A stretch of DNA of 64,000 bases from Intestinirhabdus alba (GTDB lineage: Bacteria > Pseudomonadota > Gammaproteobacteria > Enterobacterales > Enterobacteriaceae), in the NCBI RefSeq assembly GCF_009711095.1, contig NZ_WMJZ01000014.1:1-64000 (forward strand), written 5' to 3'. Shown here piece after piece: positions 18,152-27,654 of the stretch. Positions within the stretch are counted from its first letter, which is position 1. Every line of letters begins with the position of its first letter. The notes beneath the pieces were generated by a model, which did not search any database, was not told the DNA's origin, and saw only the letters and a list, made by a program, of their open reading frames with translations. The translations under genes and the position numbers were made by a program.

Positions 18152-18604
18152 GGCCCGACGCCAGCCCGGCCACGGAGCGGCAGGCCGGGTAAGCACTGGC
18201 GCTTAACGCTGCCGGGTGCCTGACCACTCCGCCGTTGACGTCCCCCGCGCCCCGGAGACAGCCCCGCAGGGCTGTTTTACCCACCGTTCTGATCCTGGGG
18301 CGGTGCCCGCATAAATCGCTTTGTGTCTGGAACGCCCGTAAGTCCGATCCCCGGGGGCGCTTCGCGAATAATCCTCATGTCCTGCCCGTTTGCTACTCCT
18401 GCGTCCACTGCCCGCCAGCGCTCCCTCGTCACGAAGCGGCAATCGCTTTCTCCCTCTCCGGCGACACGCCGCCTTTCTTATTTGTGATCGATGTTGTGAA
18501 ATACAGATAAAGTCTGCTTTTTAAAGATTTCTGTGTTGACCATAAAGATTTTATGGCCAAAGATGGCGCTCATTAAGACCAAACTCAACACAAAGGAAGA
18601 CGCA
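18152..18604. repeat. Intergenic repeats upstream of ydjL
   Basis: About 450 bases without a supported gene. 18150-18225 contains REP-like segments (ggccgggtaagc, gctgccgggtgcc). 18290-18440 resembles part of the repeat units found between sppA and ydjA: compare gcgaataatcctcatgtcctgc here with gcgaatcatcctcacgtactgc near 33010, followed in both by a pyrimidine-rich stretch with ctgtcc or ccactgccc. The last 120 bases are AT-rich and likely carry the ydjL promoter; a tgtgatcgatgttgtga stretch near 18484 is a weak CRP-like half site. Confidence 0.5.
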
Positions 18605-19681
18605 ATGAAAGCACTGGCAAGATTTGGTAAGGCCTTTGGTGGCTACAAAATGATCGACGTTCCGGAGCCGGTATGCGGCCCGGAAGACGTGATTATAGAA
18701 ATTAAGGCGGCGGCTATCTGCGGCGCGGATATGAAGCATTACAACGTTGACAGCGGTTCCGATCAATTTAACTCCATTCGCGGCCATGAGTTCGCCGGGC
18801 GGATAGCCCGGGTCGGGGAGAAGGTGAAGGACTGGAAGGTGGGGCAGCGGGTGGTTTCCGACAACAGCGGACACGTATGCGGCGTCTGCCCGGCCTGTGA
18901 ACAGGGCGATTTTCTGTGTTGTACAGAAAAAGTCAATCTCGGACTCGACAACAATACCTGGGGCGGTGGTTTTTCCCGGTACTGCCTGGTACCCGGCGAG
19001 ATCCTCAGAATTCACCGCCATGCCCTGTGGGAGATACCGGAGGGCGTCGATTACGAAGAGGCCGCGGTGCTGGACCCGATCTGCAACGCCTATAAGTCTA
19101 TCGCTCAGCAGTCCAGCTTCCTGCCCGGCCAGGACGTAGTGGTGTTTGGCACCGGTCCGCTGGGGCTGTTCTCGGTACAGATGGCGCGCATTATGGGGGC
19201 GGTAAACATCGTGATGGTGGGGCTGGACGAAGACGTCCCGGTTCGCTTCCCTGTCGCCAGAGAGCTGGGCGCGACGGCGGTGGTGAACGGCTCGACGGAG
19301 GACGTGGTGGCGCGCTGCCAGCAGATCTGCGGCCGGGATAATCTGGGGCTGGTGATCGAATGCTCCGGTGCCAATATCGCCCTTAAGCAGGCTATAGAAA
19401 TGCTGCGCCCGAACGGCGAAGTGGTGCGCGTTGGCATGGGCTTTAAGCCTCTTGATTTCTCCATTAACGACATCACCGCGTGGAACAAAAGCATCATTGG
19501 CCATATGGCCTACGACTCCACCTCCTGGCGCAACGCCATACGCCTGCTTGCCAGCGGCGCAATCAAAGTGAAACCGATGATCACCCACCGGATCGGCCTT
19601 TCCCGGTGGCGAGAAGGCTTTGACGCCATGGTCGATAAGAGCGCCATTAAGGTGATCATGACCTACGACTTTGCTGAATAA
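18605..19681 (+). CDS. ydjL: YdjL, zinc-dependent alcohol/polyol dehydrogenase
   Basis: A 358-aa medium-chain dehydrogenase, nearly identical to E. coli YdjL. Catalytic zinc ligands are in AAAICGADM (Cys about 39) and GHEFAG (His-Glu). The structural zinc lobe CGVCPACEQGDFLC carries four cysteines, and the Rossmann motif GTGPLG lies near residue 180. It is the first gene of ydjLKJIHG, predicted to oxidise a sugar alcohol or sugar-acid hydroxyl in uptake and breakdown of an uncommon carbohydrate. ATG 18605 follows AAGGAAGA. Confidence 0.93.
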   Translation: MKALARFGKAFGGYKMIDVPEPVCGPEDVIIEIKAAAICGADMKHYNVDSGSDQFNSIRGHEFAGRIARVGEKVKDWKVGQRVVSDNSGHVCGVCPACEQGDFLCCTEKVNLGLDNNTWGGGFSRYCLVPGEILRIHRHALWEIPEGVDYEEAAVLDPICNAYKSIAQQSSFLPGQDVVVFGTGPLGLFSVQMARIMGAVNIVMVGLDEDVPVRFPVARELGATAVVNGSTEDVVARCQQICGRDNLGLVIECSGANIALKQAIEMLRPNGEVVRVGMGFKPLDFSINDITAWNKSIIGHMAYDSTSWRNAIRLLASGAIKVKPMITHRIGLSRWREGFDAMVDKSAIKVIMTYDFAE

Positions 19682-19708
19682 AAACCTTCACTAAAGGGAT
19701 GTTATCGT

Positions 19709-21088
19709 ATGGAACAGATAGCAAAACCGCACTGCGGTGCCAGGCTTGACCGGCTGCCGGACTGTCGTTGGCACACCTCTCTATTTGCGATGGTCGCCTT
19801 TGGCCTGCTGGTCTGCTGGAGCAACGCCGTTGGTGGCCTGATCCTCGCCCAGCTAAAAGCGTTGGGCTGGACCGATAATTCCACCACCGCTACCTTTTCC
19901 GCCATTACCACGGCGGGGATGTTTCTCGGCGCGCTGGTCGGCGGCATTATCGGCGATAAAACCGGGCGTCGAAATGCCTTTCTGCTGTATGAAGCCATCC
20001 ATATTGCCGCGATGGTGGCCGGGGCGTTTTCGCCAAATATGGATTTCCTGATCGCCTGCCGCTTTGTGATGGGCGTGGGGCTGGGGGCGCTGCTGGTCAC
20101 GCTGTTCGCCGGCTTTACGGAGTATATGCCCGGCAGAAACCGCGGCACCTGGTCCAGCCGGGTCTCGTTTATCGGCAACTGGTCATATCCGCTCTGTTCC
20201 CTGATTGCGATGGGGCTGACGCCGCTTATCGCCATGGAGTGGAACTGGCGCGTGCAGCTGCTTATCCCGGCCGTACTGTCGCTGATTGCCACCGCGTTCG
20301 CCTGGCGCTGGTTTCCGGAATCTCCCCGCTGGCTGGAGGCGCGCGGGCGCTATCAGGAGGCGGAGCAGATTATGCGGGCGATTGAGGAGGGCGTTGTCCG
20401 GCAAACGGGGAAACCGCTGCCGCCGGTGGCGATGGGCAATGACGATAAGCCGCCGCGACCGGTGCCGTACTCGGCGCTGCTCACCGGCGTCCTGCTGAAG
20501 CGCGTTATCTTAGGCTCCTGCGTGCTGATTGCCATGAACGTGGTGCAGTACACCTTAATTAACTGGCTGCCCACCATCTTTATGACCCAGGGAATTAATC
20601 TGAAAGACTCTATCGTCTTAAATACCATGAGCATGTTTGGCGCGCCGTTCGGAATTTTTATCGCCATGCTGATCATGGATAAAATTCCACGCAAAACCAT
20701 GGGCGTCGGGCTGTTAATACTGATTGCCGCCCTCGGCTATATTTATTCGCTGCAAACCAGCATGTTATTAATCACGCTTATTGGTTTCTTCCTGATCACC
20801 TTCGTTTATATGTACGTCTGCTATGCCTCAGCGGTATATGTGCCAGAAATCTGGCCGACAGAAGCAAAACTGCGCGGCTCCGGGCTGGCGAACGCCGTCG
20901 GGCGAATCAGCGGTATTGCCGCACCCTACGCGGTGGCGGTACTGCTCGACGGCTACGGCGTAACGGGCGTGTTTGCGCTGCTCGGCGGCGTGGCAATTCT
21001 TGTCGCCGTCGCCATCGCCACGATTGGTATAGAAACCAAAGGCGTCTCGGTTGAAAGTTTAGCGATTGACGTCGCGCCTCATAAATAA
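19709..21088 (+). CDS. ydjK: YdjK, MFS sugar/sugar-acid transporter
   Basis: A 459-aa major facilitator protein with 12 predicted helices, the same length as E. coli YdjK. The intracellular loop GDKTGRRNAF between helices 2 and 3 and RFVMGVGLG in helix 4 are MFS signatures of the sugar/aromatic-acid porter group. It lies 27 nt after ydjL and 17 nt before ydjJ in one operon, so it likely imports the operon's substrate through the inner membrane. It is a paralogue of YdjE encoded at the other end of the cluster. Confidence 0.93.
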   Translation: MEQIAKPHCGARLDRLPDCRWHTSLFAMVAFGLLVCWSNAVGGLILAQLKALGWTDNSTTATFSAITTAGMFLGALVGGIIGDKTGRRNAFLLYEAIHIAAMVAGAFSPNMDFLIACRFVMGVGLGALLVTLFAGFTEYMPGRNRGTWSSRVSFIGNWSYPLCSLIAMGLTPLIAMEWNWRVQLLIPAVLSLIATAFAWRWFPESPRWLEARGRYQEAEQIMRAIEEGVVRQTGKPLPPVAMGNDDKPPRPVPYSALLTGVLLKRVILGSCVLIAMNVVQYTLINWLPTIFMTQGINLKDSIVLNTMSMFGAPFGIFIAMLIMDKIPRKTMGVGLLILIAALGYIYSLQTSMLLITLIGFFLITFVYMYVCYASAVYVPEIWPTEAKLRGSGLANAVGRISGIAAPYAVAVLLDGYGVTGVFALLGGVAILVAVAIATIGIETKGVSVESLAIDVAPHK

Positions 21089-21105
21089 TCAGAACGGGAA
21101 TAACT

Positions 21106-22149
21106 ATGAACAATTCAAAAGCGATATTAAAAACGCCGGGTACGATGAAAATTATTACGGCCGATGTCCCGGTGCCGAAAGATAATGAGGTTTTGCTGAA
21201 GGTGGAATATATCGGTATCTGTGGTTCAGACGTCCATGGTTTTGAATCCGGCCCCTTTATTCCGCCCAAAGATCCTAATCAGGAGATTGGCCTTGGCCAC
21301 GAGTGCGCCGGTACGGTGGTGGCCGTCGGCCGCAGCGTGCGCAAATTCAGGCCGGGGGATCGCGTCGCTATCGAGCCGGGCGTCCCCTGTGGCCACTGCC
21401 GATACTGCCTGGAGGGCAAATATAACATCTGCCCGGACGTCGATTTTATGGCCACCCAGCCGAACTATCGCGGCGCTCTGACCCAATACCTGTGCCACCC
21501 GGAGAGCTTTACCTACCGGCTGCCGGACAACATGGACACCATGGAGGGCGCGCTGGTGGAGCCGGCGGCGGTGGGGATGCATGCCGCCATGCTGGCGCAG
21601 GTGAAGCCCGGCAAGAAGATCGTCATTCTGGGGGCGGGCTGCATCGGGCTGATGACCCTGCAGGCGTGCCGCTGCCTGGGCGCAACCGATATCACGGTGG
21701 TGGACGTGCTGGAAAAACGGCTGGAGATGGCGCAGCGGCTGGGGGCGATGACCGTCATCAACGGGGCGAAGGAGGATACCATCGCCCGCTGCCAGCAGCT
21801 GTCGGATGAGATGGGAGCCGACATCGTGTTTGAAACGGCCGGTTCCGCCATTACCGTCAGGCAGGCACCTTATCTGGTGATGCGCGGTGGAAAAATCATG
21901 ATTGTCGGCACCGTACCCGGCGACTCGGCGATTAATTTCCTCAAAATTAACCGCGAGGTTTCCATCCAGACCGTCTTCCGCTACGCCAATCGCTATCCCG
22001 TCACCATTGAGGCCATCGCCTCAGGCCGCTTCGATGTGAAATCGATGGTTACGCATATTTATGACTATCAGGATGTACAGAGAGCATTCGATGAGTCGGT
22101 CAACAACAAGAGTGAAATCATTAAAGGTGTTATCAAAATTAACCACTAA
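21106..22149 (+). CDS. ydjJ: YdjJ, zinc-dependent sorbitol-type dehydrogenase
   Basis: A 347-aa medium-chain zinc dehydrogenase of the sorbitol dehydrogenase group. Catalytic zinc residues lie in GICGSDVHG and GHECAG; the structural site is GVPCGHCRYCLEGKYNIC; the nucleotide fold is VILGAGCIGLM near residue 175. It is a second dehydrogenase besides YdjL, suggesting two oxidation steps or alternative epimers. Spacing is 17 nt from ydjK and 11 nt to ydjI, an unbroken operon. Confidence 0.92.
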   Translation: MNNSKAILKTPGTMKIITADVPVPKDNEVLLKVEYIGICGSDVHGFESGPFIPPKDPNQEIGLGHECAGTVVAVGRSVRKFRPGDRVAIEPGVPCGHCRYCLEGKYNICPDVDFMATQPNYRGALTQYLCHPESFTYRLPDNMDTMEGALVEPAAVGMHAAMLAQVKPGKKIVILGAGCIGLMTLQACRCLGATDITVVDVLEKRLEMAQRLGAMTVINGAKEDTIARCQQLSDEMGADIVFETAGSAITVRQAPYLVMRGGKIMIVGTVPGDSAINFLKINREVSIQTVFRYANRYPVTIEAIASGRFDVKSMVTHIYDYQDVQRAFDESVNNKSEIIKGVIKINH

Positions 22150-22160
22150 GGGAGAGTAGT

Positions 22161-22997
22161 ATGCTGGCAGATATCAGATATTGGGAAAACGACGCGACCC
22201 GTAAACATTATGCAATCGCCCACTTTAACGTCTGGAATGCGGAAATGCTGATGGGGGTTATTGACGCGGCGGAGGAGTCAAAGTCGCCGGTGATTATTTC
22301 ATTCGGCACCGGCTTTGTGGGAAATACCTCATTTGAGGACTTCTCTCATATGATGGTCTCAATGGCGAAGCAGGCCTCCGTACCGGTGATTACCCACTGG
22401 GATCATGGGCGCAGCATGGAAATTATTCATAACGCCTGGACGCACGGCATGAATTCACTGATGCGCGACGCCTCCGCCTTCGATTTCGAAGAGAACATCC
22501 GCCTGACGAAAGAGGCGGTCGATTTCTTCCACCCGCTGGGCATTCCGATCGAGGCGGAGCTGGGGCACGTCGGCAATGAAACCGTCTATGAAGAGGCGCT
22601 GGCGGGCTATCACTACACCGATCCGAGCCAGGCGGCGGAGTTTGTCGAGCGTACCGGCTGCGACTCGCTGGCGGTGGCGATCGGCAATCAGCACGGCGTT
22701 TATACCTCTGAACCGCAGCTTAACTTTGAGGTGGTGGAGCGGGTGCGCAGCGCGGTATCGGTGCCGCTGGTGCTGCACGGTGCCTCCGGCATCAGCGATG
22801 CCGATATCAGGCAGGCTATTTCGCTCGGCATCGCGAAGATTAATATTCACACCGAGCTGTGCCAGGCGGCGATGGTGGCGGTACAGGAGAACCAGGCTCA
22901 GCCGTTCCTGCACTTAGAGCGCGAGGTTCGCCAGGCGGTAAAAGCGCGGGCGCTGGAGAAAATCAGACTGTTTGGTTCTGACGGCAAAGCGGAATGA
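22161..22997 (+). CDS. ydjI: YdjI, class II fructose-bisphosphate-aldolase-like enzyme
   Basis: A 278-aa zinc-dependent class II aldolase, the same length as E. coli YdjI, which has been shown in vitro to cleave or form higher-carbon sugar-acid phosphates. The zinc-binding THWDHG (catalytic Asp, His around residue 80) and LVLHGASGISD (His near 206) are present, as is INIHTEL of the phosphate-binding loop. It lies 4 nt upstream of the ydjH kinase, so the pair likely phosphorylates a long-chain sugar acid and then splits it. Confidence 0.93.
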   Translation: MLADIRYWENDATRKHYAIAHFNVWNAEMLMGVIDAAEESKSPVIISFGTGFVGNTSFEDFSHMMVSMAKQASVPVITHWDHGRSMEIIHNAWTHGMNSLMRDASAFDFEENIRLTKEAVDFFHPLGIPIEAELGHVGNETVYEEALAGYHYTDPSQAAEFVERTGCDSLAVAIGNQHGVYTSEPQLNFEVVERVRSAVSVPLVLHGASGISDADIRQAISLGIAKINIHTELCQAAMVAVQENQAQPFLHLEREVRQAVKARALEKIRLFGSDGKAE

Positions 22998-23001
22998 CAA
23001 T

Positions 23002-23949
23002 ATGGATGAAACAGAGGTTATCTGCCTGGGTACGGCGATAGTCGATATCCCCCTGCAGCCGGTGAGTAAAAATATTTTTGACGTTGATTCTTATCCGTTA
23101 GAGCGCATTGCGATGACAACGGGGGGCGACGCCATTAATGAAGCCACCATTATTTCGCGCCTCGGCCATCGCACGGCGTTAATGAGCCGGGTCGGCCAGG
23201 ACGCGGCGGGACAATTTATTGTCGATCACTGCCGTAAAGAGAATATCGATATCCAGAGCCTGAAACAGGATGCTGATATCGATACCTCAATCAACGTCGG
23301 GCTGGTGACCGCTGACGGCGAGCGTACGTTCGTCACCAACCGCAACGGCAGCCTGTGGAAGCTGAATATTAACGACGTCGACATGAGCCGTTTTCCCCGG
23401 GCGAAGCTGCTATCGCTGGCGAGCATTTTTAACAGCCCGCTGCTGGACGGCCGCGCCCTGGTGGAGATCTTCCGCCATGCCAGAGCGCACCGCTTAACCA
23501 TCTGCGCTGACATGATTAAGCCGCGGCTGAATGAGACGCTGGCGGATATCCGCGAAGCGCTGGGCTATGTGGATTATCTGTTCCCCAATTTTGACGAGGC
23601 GAAAACCCTCACCGGGAAGGCGACGCTGGATGAGATTGCCGACAGCTTTCTGGAGTGCGGGGTAAAAACGGTGGTCATTAAGACCGGGCGGCAAGGCTGC
23701 TTTATTAAAGGCGCTGGCGTCTCGATGACGGTGCCCGCCGTGCCGGGAATAACCGCCATTGATACCATCGGCGCGGGGGACAACTTTGCCTCGGGGTTTA
23801 TCGCGGCGCTGCTTGAGGGAAAGGGCCTGCGCGACTGCGCGCTGTTTGCCAACGCCACCGCCGCCATATCGGTACTCAGCGTGGGGGCCACCACCGGCGT
23901 GAAAAACAGAAAGCTCGTAGAACAACTGCTGGATGAATACGAAGGATAA
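23002..23949 (+). CDS. ydjH: YdjH, PfkB-family sugar kinase
   Basis: A 315-aa ribokinase/PfkB-family kinase, the K-12 length. The N-terminal GGDAINEATIISRLG (about 43-57) is PfkB signature 1. The C-terminal DTIGAGDNFASGF (about 249-261) is signature 2 with the catalytic Asp in GAGD. E. coli YdjH phosphorylates higher-order monosaccharides bearing a carboxylate. Start at 23002 (MDETEV); the longer frame overlaps ydjI. Its product is the expected substrate of YdjI. Confidence 0.93.
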   Translation: MDETEVICLGTAIVDIPLQPVSKNIFDVDSYPLERIAMTTGGDAINEATIISRLGHRTALMSRVGQDAAGQFIVDHCRKENIDIQSLKQDADIDTSINVGLVTADGERTFVTNRNGSLWKLNINDVDMSRFPRAKLLSLASIFNSPLLDGRALVEIFRHARAHRLTICADMIKPRLNETLADIREALGYVDYLFPNFDEAKTLTGKATLDEIADSFLECGVKTVVIKTGRQGCFIKGAGVSMTVPAVPGITAIDTIGAGDNFASGFIAALLEGKGLRDCALFANATAAISVLSVGATTGVKNRKLVEQLLDEYEG

Positions 23950-23957
23950 CGCACCAG

Positions 23958-24941
23958 ATGAAAATGATACCTTTAGGCAACACGGATATTACGCTCTCCC
24001 GGATGGGGCTGGGCACCTGGGCCATCGGCGGGGGGCCGGCCTGGAATGGCGATCTTGAGCTGCAGGTCTGCCTTGACACCATCGTCGAAGCGCACCGCTG
24101 CGGCATTAATCTGATTGATACCGCGCCGGGCTATAACTTCGGCAACAGCGAATCCATCGTAGGCCAGGCGCTGAAGCGGTTACCGCGAAACGAGGTTGTC
24201 GTGGAGACTAAGTGCGGCATCGTCTGGGAGCGGAAGGGCAGCCTGTTCAATAAGGTGGGCGATCGTCAGCTGTATAAGAACCTGACGCCCGAATCCATCC
24301 GTGAAGAGGTGGACGCCAGCCTGAAGCGGCTGGATATCGACTGCATTGATATCTACATGACCCACTGGCAGTCCGTCGAGCCGTTCTTTACGCCGATAGC
24401 CGAAACCATGGGCGTGCTTAACGAGCTGAAGAAGGAGGGCAAAATCCGCGCCATCGGGGCGGCCAACGTCGACACCGGCCATATTCAGGAGTATCTGAAG
24501 CACGGCGATCTGCATATTATTCAGGCCAAATACAGCATCCTGGACCGGGCGCTGGAAACGGAGCTGCTGCCGCTTTGCCGCGAGCACAACATCGTGGTGC
24601 AGGTCTTCTCGCCCCTGGAGCAGGGGCTGCTCACCGGCACCATAACCCGCGACTACGTGCCGGGCGGCGCGCAGGCCAATAAGCGCTGGTTCCAGCGGCA
24701 GAACATGCTGCGGGTCATTGAGATGCTGGAGCAGTGGCGGCCGCTGTGCGAGAAGTACGCCTGTTCCATCCCGACGCTGGCGCTGGCGTGGATCTTAAAG
24801 CAGAGCGATCTGATTTCGATCCTCAGCGGCGCGACCGCGCCGGAGCAGGTGCGGGAAAACGTGCAGGCGCTGGCTATTCCTCTGAGCGATGAGGATGCCT
24901 TAGCGATGCGGCGGATGGCGGAAGCGTTAGAGAACGAATAA
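23958..24941 (+). CDS. ydjG: YdjG, NADH-dependent aldo-keto reductase
   Basis: A 327-aa aldo-keto reductase (K-12 YdjG 326), last gene of the ydjLKJIHG run, 8 nt after ydjH. The barrel active site is visible: LIDTAPGYNFG with Asp and Tyr, VVETKCG with Lys, and MTHWQS with His. E. coli YdjG reduces methylglyoxal and related small aldehydes, which suits removal of the aldehyde fragment released by the aldolase. Start ATG 23958. Confidence 0.92.
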   Translation: MKMIPLGNTDITLSRMGLGTWAIGGGPAWNGDLELQVCLDTIVEAHRCGINLIDTAPGYNFGNSESIVGQALKRLPRNEVVVETKCGIVWERKGSLFNKVGDRQLYKNLTPESIREEVDASLKRLDIDCIDIYMTHWQSVEPFFTPIAETMGVLNELKKEGKIRAIGAANVDTGHIQEYLKHGDLHIIQAKYSILDRALETELLPLCREHNIVVQVFSPLEQGLLTGTITRDYVPGGAQANKRWFQRQNMLRVIEMLEQWRPLCEKYACSIPTLALAWILKQSDLISILSGATAPEQVRENVQALAIPLSDEDALAMRRMAEALENE

Positions 24942-24949
24942 TGAAATGG

Positions 24950-25066
24950 CACCTCTGTTTCTCTGTGAAAGGCAGAATAAATCTGTGATTCATGCAGGAT
25001 TTTTGTAAATAAACAGGCGCTGTGGCATACTTTGGCCACATTATAACGTTGAAGGAAACAGAGGTG
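24950..25066. promoter_or_regulatory. ydjF control region with perfect 12-bp dyad
   Basis: cacctctgtttc (24950-24961) recurs as its exact reverse complement gaaacagaggtg (25055-25066), the latter 6 nt before the ydjF GTG. Between them are a tctgtgattcatgcagg segment, a TTGTAA/catact pair near 25005-25030 that could be a promoter, and a tgtggc/gccaca dyad. Wide-spaced operators of this kind fit looping repression by the DeoR-type YdjF. Function is inferred. Confidence 0.45.
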
Positions 25067-25072
25067 TAAATC

Positions 25073-25831
25073 GTGGCGGCAAAAGACAGAATTCAGGCAA
25101 TCAGGCAAATGGTGGCCAGCGACAAGAAAGTAACGGTTGCTAATCTGAGCGCCATTTTTCAGGTGACGGAAGAGACTATTCGTCGCGATCTTGAAAAGCT
25201 GGAAGATGAAGGTTTTCTGACGCGCACCTACGGCGGAGCGGTACTCAATAATATAACCCTATCTGACAACATTCATTTTTATAAGCGCGCCAGATCTTTT
25301 TATGAAGAGAAGCAGAGCATTGCCCGGAAGGCTCTGCCGCTGATAAAAAATAAAACCACCATGTCGACGGATTCCAGCAGTACGGTCATGGAACTGTTAA
25401 AGCTTTTAAAAGATCGCAGCGACCTGACGCTGTTGACTAATTCAGCGGAGGCCATTCATGAGCTGTCACAATCGGAGATTAAGGTGGTGTCGACCGGCGG
25501 CGAATTAAATAAAAATACGCTTTCGCTGCAGGGGCGCATTACCCAGGAAATTGTCGGTCGCTATCACGTAGATATTATGGTGATGAGCTGTAAAGGGCTG
25601 GACCGGGAGACCGGAGCGCTGGATTCAAATGAAGCGGAGGCGGAGATTAAAAAAACGATGATTGGGCAGGCGACGGAGGTGGCACTGCTGGTCGATCACT
25701 CGAAATTTGATCGTAAGGCATTTGTCCAGCTGGTTGATTTCAGTCACATTAATTACATTATTACCAATAAAGCGCCCGACCTTAAATGGATAACCTTCTG
25801 TAAGGAAAATAATATTCAGCTCGTTTATTAA
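25073..25831 (+). CDS. ydjF: YdjF, DeoR-family transcriptional repressor
   Basis: A 252-aa DeoR regulator (K-12 length) with an N-terminal winged helix: RIQAIRQMV, then VTVANLSAIFQVTEETIRRDLEKLEDEGFLTRTYGGA at about 17-58. A sugar-phosphate-sensing ISOCOT domain follows, with STDSSSTVMELLKLL and MSCKGLDRETGALDSNEAEAEIK. It starts at GTG 25073 with GAAACAGAGG upstream. Placed between ydjG and ydjE, it is the likely local repressor, responding to a phosphorylated intermediate. Confidence 0.92.
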   Translation: MAAKDRIQAIRQMVASDKKVTVANLSAIFQVTEETIRRDLEKLEDEGFLTRTYGGAVLNNITLSDNIHFYKRARSFYEEKQSIARKALPLIKNKTTMSTDSSSTVMELLKLLKDRSDLTLLTNSAEAIHELSQSEIKVVSTGGELNKNTLSLQGRITQEIVGRYHVDIMVMSCKGLDRETGALDSNEAEAEIKKTMIGQATEVALLVDHSKFDRKAFVQLVDFSHINYIITNKAPDLKWITFCKENNIQLVY

Positions 25832-26288
25832 TCTGGGCTTTTATTAATCTGCGGAGGGGTAATGCTATCTTACTTCCGGTTTTTAGCCCCGGATGCGGCG
25901 GCAATAAAATTATCCGGCGCATCCCTACTGGCTATCGCGTGGCCGCGTATGGCGCAATTTTCAGCAGTCGCCGCGGCGTAGCGTCAAACCGTCAACGGCT
26001 ACGCCGCGTAAAAAAAACAGGCGTTAAAAGGGATTAGGGGGATGGCGGCAGGAACAGGCTGCTATCGCCGTAATTAATAAAAAATAATGATACCCGATTT
26101 TTTCAGGCGGCGCAGGCGTAGACATTATTCTGTCGTTGTCCTGCGCGCCGCGGCTATGTTTAGAAATGTGCGGCAGAGCGTAGGCCCGTAGCGGCTATAC
26201 AGTAGTGCCGCCGCGATTTAAATCTGTCTGCGGATTATTTCAGACAGCCGGAATAAATAAGGGTACAGGCGATATTCGAGGCATCTGA
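25832..26288. repeat. ydjF-ydjE intergenic region with REP-like hairpin
   Basis: This 457-base gap contains a REP-like inverted repeat, ggatgcg (25891-25897) and cgcatcc (25918-25924), in the context ccccggatgcggcgg...ccggcgcatcc. Further short GC hairpins (gccgcggcg, gcgcgccgcggc) follow. No ORF is supported. It likely also holds the ydjE promoter in the AT-rich last 90 bases. Confidence 0.5.
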
Positions 26289-27644
26289 ATGGAAAACTAT
26301 CAACAAATCGGTGCAAGATTAGAACGCTTGCCTTTATCGCGTTTTCATTATCGTATTTTCGGGATTATCAGCTTCAGCCTGCTGCTGACGGGATTTCTGA
26401 GCTATTCCGGTAATGTGGTGCTGGCGAAACTGGTCAGCAACGGCTGGTCAAATAATTTTCTTAATGCCGCCTTCACCTCCGCGCTGATGTTTGGCTATTT
26501 TATCGGCTCGCTTACCGGCGGATTTGTTGGCGATTATCTCGGCCGCCGCAAAGCATTTCGTATAAACCTGCTGATTGTGGGCCTCTCCGCCACCGCCGCC
26601 GCCTTTGTTCCCAATATGTACTGGCTTATCTTCTTTCGCTGCCTGATGGGGACGGGGATGGGGGCGTTGATTATGGTGGGCTACGCCTCGTTCACCGAGT
26701 TTATCCCGGCGGAGGTACGCGGCAAATGGTCCGCCCGCCTCTCGTTTGTTGGCAACTGGTCGCCAATGCTGTCGGCGGCGATCGGCGTGGTGGTGATCGC
26801 CCTGCTGAGCTGGCGAATGATGTTCCTGCTGGGCGGCGTGGGGATTCTCGTGGCCTGGTTGCTTTCCGGAAGATACTTTACCGAGTCGCCAAGGTGGCTG
26901 GCGGGAAAAGGCCGGCAGCGGACTGCCGAAGCGCATATGCACGCCATCGAGCATCAAATAGAGAAAGAGCACAACATCGTTCTGCCGACTCCACGGTGCG
27001 AACCCCGCGCCGGCGGGGAGGGGGAGAGCGGTGCCTTCCTGCTGCTGTTCCGGGGGCAGATGCTGCGCCGCACGCTGGTGGCCATTACCGTTCTGATCGC
27101 CATGAACATATCTCTTTACACCATCACCGTATGGATCCCGACGATATTTGTTAACTCCGGTATTGACGTCGGTAAATCCATTCTGATGACCGCGATTATG
27201 ATGATTGGCGCGCCGGTGGGGATCTTTATCGCCACCCTGATTATTGACCGTTTTCCCCGCCGCCTGTTTGGTTCATCGCTGCTGATGGTTATCGCGCTGC
27301 TGGGCTATGTTTATTCGATTCAGACCGCCGAGTGGGCTATCCTCGGCTACGGCCTGGTAATGATCTTTTTTCTCTACATGTACGTCTGTTTTGCTTCGGC
27401 GGTGTACGTGCCGGAGCTGTGGCCAACGCATTTACGGCTGCGCGGATCGGGGTTTGTTAACGCGGTGGGGCGCATGGTCGCCGTCTTTACCCCTTACGGC
27501 GTGGCGCTGCTGCTGACGCGGTATGGCTCCGTTACCGTGTTTATGGTGCTGGGAGTGCTGCTGGTGCTGTGCGCGCTGATTCTGTATTTCTTTGGTATTG
27601 AAACGCGAAAGGTTTCGCTGGAGGCGATCTCCGGGCTGAGCTAA
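26289..27644 (+). CDS. ydjE: YdjE, MFS transporter
   Basis: A 451-aa 12-helix major facilitator (K-12 YdjE 452), similar throughout to YdjK (shared ending of the type GIETRKVSLEAI and the YMYVCFASAVYVPELWPT segment). The helix 2-3 loop GDYLGRRKAF is the MFS signature. It lies after ydjF as the last gene of the cluster, preceded by its own 457-nt upstream region, so it may be separately expressed. The substrate is presumed related to that of YdjK. Confidence 0.92.
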   Translation: MENYQQIGARLERLPLSRFHYRIFGIISFSLLLTGFLSYSGNVVLAKLVSNGWSNNFLNAAFTSALMFGYFIGSLTGGFVGDYLGRRKAFRINLLIVGLSATAAAFVPNMYWLIFFRCLMGTGMGALIMVGYASFTEFIPAEVRGKWSARLSFVGNWSPMLSAAIGVVVIALLSWRMMFLLGGVGILVAWLLSGRYFTESPRWLAGKGRQRTAEAHMHAIEHQIEKEHNIVLPTPRCEPRAGGEGESGAFLLLFRGQMLRRTLVAITVLIAMNISLYTITVWIPTIFVNSGIDVGKSILMTAIMMIGAPVGIFIATLIIDRFPRRLFGSSLLMVIALLGYVYSIQTAEWAILGYGLVMIFFLYMYVCFASAVYVPELWPTHLRLRGSGFVNAVGRMVAVFTPYGVALLLTRYGSVTVFMVLGVLLVLCALILYFFGIETRKVSLEAISGLS

Positions 27645-27654
27645 GGCGCGGGGC

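Noticed and set aside
18235-18510. 91-codon frame upstream of ydjL
   Set aside because: Lies on repeat-like DNA related to the sppA-ydjA array; no start signal.
18551-19588. 345-codon open frame antisense to ydjL
   Set aside because: The sense frame is a near-identical YdjL; the antisense product has no recognisable features.
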